Below are positions 62,036 through 64,000 of a stretch of 64,000 nt of DNA, one piece after another. The translations under genes were made by a program, and so were the position numbers. The notes under the pieces were generated by a model. That model saw only the letters and a list, made by a program, of their open reading frames with translations, was not told the origin of the DNA and did no database searches. Source of the DNA: M3007 sp031398055 (lineage in GTDB: Bacteria > Bacteroidota > Bacteroidia > Chitinophagales > Saprospiraceae); contig JANNMS010000240.1 of NCBI GenBank assembly GCA_031398055.1, positions 7,817-71,816 of the forward strand, written 5' to 3'. Each line of letters starts with the position of its first letter. Positions within the stretch are counted from its first letter, which is position 1.

Positions 62036-62599
62036 TCAATCCAAATCACCCGTCCGCAGCCCCAACCGGTTGCGGGCGGGTTCTTGTCCGGGGATGGTGT
62101 CGAGCAGGTTGCGGATTTCCTCGACGTTGTCCGTGATTTTTGAAATGTGCCATTTCAGGTTGCGGCGTTCGAACTCGTCTTCGAGCATTTCCTGAAATTT
62201 TTTCAACAAAAAAACCTTGAACGTCGGGTTCAGCCACGAGCAAAATTCCAGCGCGATATCCTTGTGGGCAAAAGTCCCGCCGTACCTGCCCGATCGGCTG
62301 ACGATGCCGATGGCCCCGGTTTCTTCAATATATCGTTGAGGGGTGGCGATGCGGCGGTTCTGCTCGTGCTTCATTTTAAAGTTGGTAAAATTACCAACTT
62401 TAAAACCGGGGTTGTGCAGCGATTCCCACGCCTGCAAAAATTGCATCGAACTTGAAAGTTGCAGCCAGTTGATAATCAAATGACTGGCATTGTCGCTGTC
62501 CTGCTGTTTGGCGAGGTCGGTCAACGAGACAAACTCGCCAAACTCGATTTTTTGCAATCGTATCGAAAGCCCCAGCACTTCGATTTTCCTTTCGTCCAT
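62036..62599 (-). CDS. KilA-N domain protein
   Basis: 187 residues. Early strand FVSLTDLAKQQDSDNASHLI, then WLQLSSSMQFLQAWESLHNP, and the diagnostic IGIVSRSGRYGGTFAHKDIA with LEFCSWLNPTFKVFLLKKF, the KilA-N core of phage and chromosomal DNA-binding proteins. A C-terminal helix follows (NVEEIRNLLDTIPGQEPARN). Single chromosomal KilA-N genes are common and often lie near mobile DNA. It is on the same strand as the PIN pair and may share a transcript with it. Confidence 0.85.
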   Translation of the reverse strand: MDERKIEVLGLSIRLQKIEFGEFVSLTDLAKQQDSDNASHLIINWLQLSSSMQFLQAWESLHNPGFKVGNFTNFKMKHEQNRRIATPQRYIEETGAIGIVSRSGRYGGTFAHKDIALEFCSWLNPTFKVFLLKKFQEMLEDEFERRNLKWHISKITDNVEEIRNLLDTIPGQEPARNRLGLRTGDLD

Positions 62600-62622
62600 C
62601 TTATTTTAAAATTTTAGGCATC

Positions 62623-62650
62623 AAAAACAGCGACAATTTTCGCTGTTTTT
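62623..62650. terminator. Intrinsic terminator-like hairpin upstream of KilA-N gene
   Basis: AAAAACAGCG (62623-62632) pairs with CGCTGTTTTT (62641-62650) around ACAATTTT. A and T tracts flank both sides, so it could act in either direction, yet no gene reads into it. Confidence 0.65.
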
Positions 62651-62688
62651 TATTCAGGAACTGAAAAAATCTTCAAAAAACATCTGGC

Positions 62689-62731
62689 AAAAAGCGGCTG
62701 CGGAGAAAAATTTCTTCGCAGCCGCTTTTTT
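62689..62731. terminator. Second intrinsic terminator hairpin
   Basis: AAAAAGCGGCTGCG (62689-62702) pairs with CGCAGCCGCTTTTT (62717-62730) and is followed by T. Like the first hairpin it lies between divergent genes, where no upstream transcript is expected. Confidence 0.75.
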
Positions 62732-62803
62732 TATTTCATTGAAAATCAATGGCTTATGTTTTTAAAATGGGTCTTGAAAAATCTTTCAAAAAAATCTTTT
62801 CAA

Positions 62804-62868
62804 AAAATGGGTACCGCTCCCCCACCCTTTCTACTAACAGATGTAAGCACGAAAAACAGTGCTTTACG
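62804..62868 (+). promoter_or_regulatory. Conserved leader element before the 62.9 kb family pair
   Basis: ATGGGTACCgC, then TTTCTACtAACAG and the hairpin AAGCAC/GTGCTT match the element at 45151-45214; the 38 bases from TTTCTAC through GTGCTT are identical in the two copies. It ends 47 bp before the ATG at 62915. The remaining space from 62600 holds the two hairpins listed above and A/T-rich spacer. Confidence 0.65.
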
Positions 62869-62914
62869 AAAAAAGAAAATCACATCATTTCATCATTTTA
62901 AAAATTTAAAAGTC

Positions 62915-63373
62915 ATGTTTAAAAACTTCTTTTTCTCCGCAATCGCAATCGCAGCCACGCTGTTCACTTCCAACGCCGCCGCTGCCCACGCCCCACAAAT
63001 GACCCCAACAATTCTCCGCGCAGGCACCCAAGTTTTCTTGGAACTTTCAGAAGAATTCGATGCCACCGAAATTTCCGTTGGCAACGCAATCAACTTCACC
63101 GTCCGCCGCGACGTGACCGTCAATGGCCGGGTTGTCATCGCAGCAGGCTCGTCCGCCACCGGCACCATCCGCAAAGTGACGAAAGCCTGCAACGGCAAAT
63201 GCTCGAAAATCACTTTCACGGTTGAAAGCGCACAGGCTGTGGACGGCCAGACCATCCCGCTCGACGGCAAACCGCACGTCCTCGAAGCACCCTGCTGCGA
63301 CGGCGAAGCCAAAGCCAACATCGGTACCCTGCTCACCGCTTCCGTCCGCAACGACCGCACCATCAACTCATAA
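62915..63373 (+). CDS. Secreted family protein, 62.9 kb locus, first gene (Cys-rich type)
   Basis: 152 residues from the ATG at 62915. Signal peptide FFFSAIAIAATLFTSNAAAA. Core: ILRAGTQVFLELSEEFDATE, VGNAINFTVRRDVTVNGRVV, AAGSSATGTIRKVTKACNGK, then AQAVDGQTIPLDGKP. It keeps CNGKC and APCCDG Cys pairs and is very close to the product at 45264. The leader is also shared, so the whole locus appears duplicated. Function unknown. Confidence 0.7.
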   Translation: MFKNFFFSAIAIAATLFTSNAAAAHAPQMTPTILRAGTQVFLELSEEFDATEISVGNAINFTVRRDVTVNGRVVIAAGSSATGTIRKVTKACNGKCSKITFTVESAQAVDGQTIPLDGKPHVLEAPCCDGEAKANIGTLLTASVRNDRTINS

Positions 63374-63436
63374 ATTTTGACCCCAAAAAACCACTCAACT
63401 CTCTCATTCTCAAACTTTTAAAATTAAAAATTCACA

Positions 63437-63898
63437 ATGAAAAATATCCTTGCATCCGCTCTTTCTTTTGTTTTCGCACTTGCGTTTTCTTTCTCCGCAA
63501 CCGCTGAAAATTGCCCCGCCCCTGCCAAAAACGTCACCCTCAACGCTGGCACTTTGGTGATCCTCGAAACCAACGAATCGCTTTTTTCGCCCAACATCAC
63601 GCCCGGTAAAATGGTGCAGTTCCGGGTCCGCACCAACGTCATGGCAGAAGGAAAAACTGCCATCCGCACGGGAGCCATGGCCGTCGGTCGGGTGAAAAGT
63701 GTGGATGCTGGCGGGTTCAGCACGCCGGGTTCGGTGACAATCGAACTGTTTTATGTCCAAGCCGTGGACGGTCAGCAAATCCCGCTCAACGGCAACGAAC
63801 AAACGGTCAACGCCCCCAATCCGAACGACCCGACGACCTTCCCAATCAACTCGGTTTTCACTTCGCAGGTGATGAACGACATGGATATCAAAATCTAA
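63437..63898 (+). CDS. Secreted family protein, 62.9 kb locus, second gene
   Basis: 153 residues. Signal peptide ASALSFVFALAFSFSATAEN. Core: LNAGTLVILETNESLFSPNI, GKMVQFRVRTNVMAEGKTAI, TGAMAVGRVKSVDAGGFSTP, then VQAVDGQQIPLNGNEQTVNA. It pairs with the gene at 62915 exactly as 45830 pairs with 45264. The end VFTSQVMNDMDIKI resembles VMNNEEIDVK at 46279. Function unknown. Confidence 0.7.
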   Translation: MKNILASALSFVFALAFSFSATAENCPAPAKNVTLNAGTLVILETNESLFSPNITPGKMVQFRVRTNVMAEGKTAIRTGAMAVGRVKSVDAGGFSTPGSVTIELFYVQAVDGQQIPLNGNEQTVNAPNPNDPTTFPINSVFTSQVMNDMDIKI

Positions 63899-63923
63899 AT
63901 AGGTTTTTGAGCCGAAAGAACGA

Positions 63924-63965
63924 GTGGGGGGGGGGGTTTTTTTAAAAGCCCCACACAGTTTTTTT
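63924..63965 (+). terminator. Possible terminator in a low-quality contig end
   Basis: GTGGGG (63924-63929) pairs with CCCCAC (63949-63954), followed by a T run. The G run inside and the long homopolymers beyond look like assembly or sequencing trouble, so base calls here are uncertain. Confidence 0.4.
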
Positions 63966-64000
63966 AAAAAAAAAGGATGATTTAAAAAAATATTATAAAA

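Noticed and set aside
1..64000. tRNA or rRNA genes
   Set aside because: No cloverleaf-like or rRNA-like stretches were noticed while reading the gaps; a covariance-model search was not possible.

Overview
The window looks like a surface-protein and signalling island from a Bacteroidota chromosome, most likely family Saprospiraceae. The evidence is the set of families: type IX secretion (T9SS) cargo with type A and type B C-terminal sorting domains, a PorP/SprF partner protein, SprB-type and HYR-type repeat adhesins, Bacteroidota -7 boxes (TAnnTTTG), A-rich start regions without Shine-Dalgarno sites, and TPR-CHAT and caspase-like proteases. No rRNA, tRNA, CRISPR array or transposase was seen.

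Layout. 1-11.7 kb, minus strand: a run of secreted proteins that reads like one long operon. It holds three modular 'GNVGIGT' fibre-like paralogs (6.6, 8.0 and 10.3 kb), a PI-PLC-like and a Vps62-like protein sharing a C-terminal module, a dockerin-like protein, a cohesin-like T9SS cargo, and an adhesin that leaves the window on the left. A toxin-antitoxin remnant sits at 10.0-10.3 kb. 11.9-23.4 kb: an AraC-type regulator, then two sigma factor / membrane anti-sigma / secreted TPR-CHAT protease modules arranged as mirror images around a small RHH-regulator operon. 23.4-28.5 kb, minus strand: a Uma2 nuclease, then a secreted caspase-like protease translationally coupled to a PorP/SprF-like outer-membrane protein. 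28-30.3 kb, 45.3-46.3 kb and 62.9-63.9 kb: three loci of a small secreted protein family that I cannot name. Each locus has the same two-gene order, and a related leader lies upstream of each.

30.3-63 kb: an AAA ATPase-nuclease fusion, then giant T9SS type B adhesins at 32.0, 35.7 and 47.4 kb. The last is split by a one-base frameshift at 52175-52178. Between them lie plus-strand fibre-like proteins (40.7, 42.6 and 57.4 kb, the last ending in a peptidase S74 chaperone domain), a minimal type B CTD protein, PIN toxin-antitoxin pairs (46.4 and 61.2 kb), a DUF3843-like protein and a KilA-N protein.

How the parts may fit. The PorP/SprF-like protein could serve the type B cargo nearby. The CHAT proteases, with N-terminal export signals, could act on the C-terminal domains of the two anti-sigma factors to release their sigma factors. 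This is inferred from gene order and topology, and is the most interesting hypothesis in the window. The last 100 bases have long homopolymers and look like a low-quality contig end.
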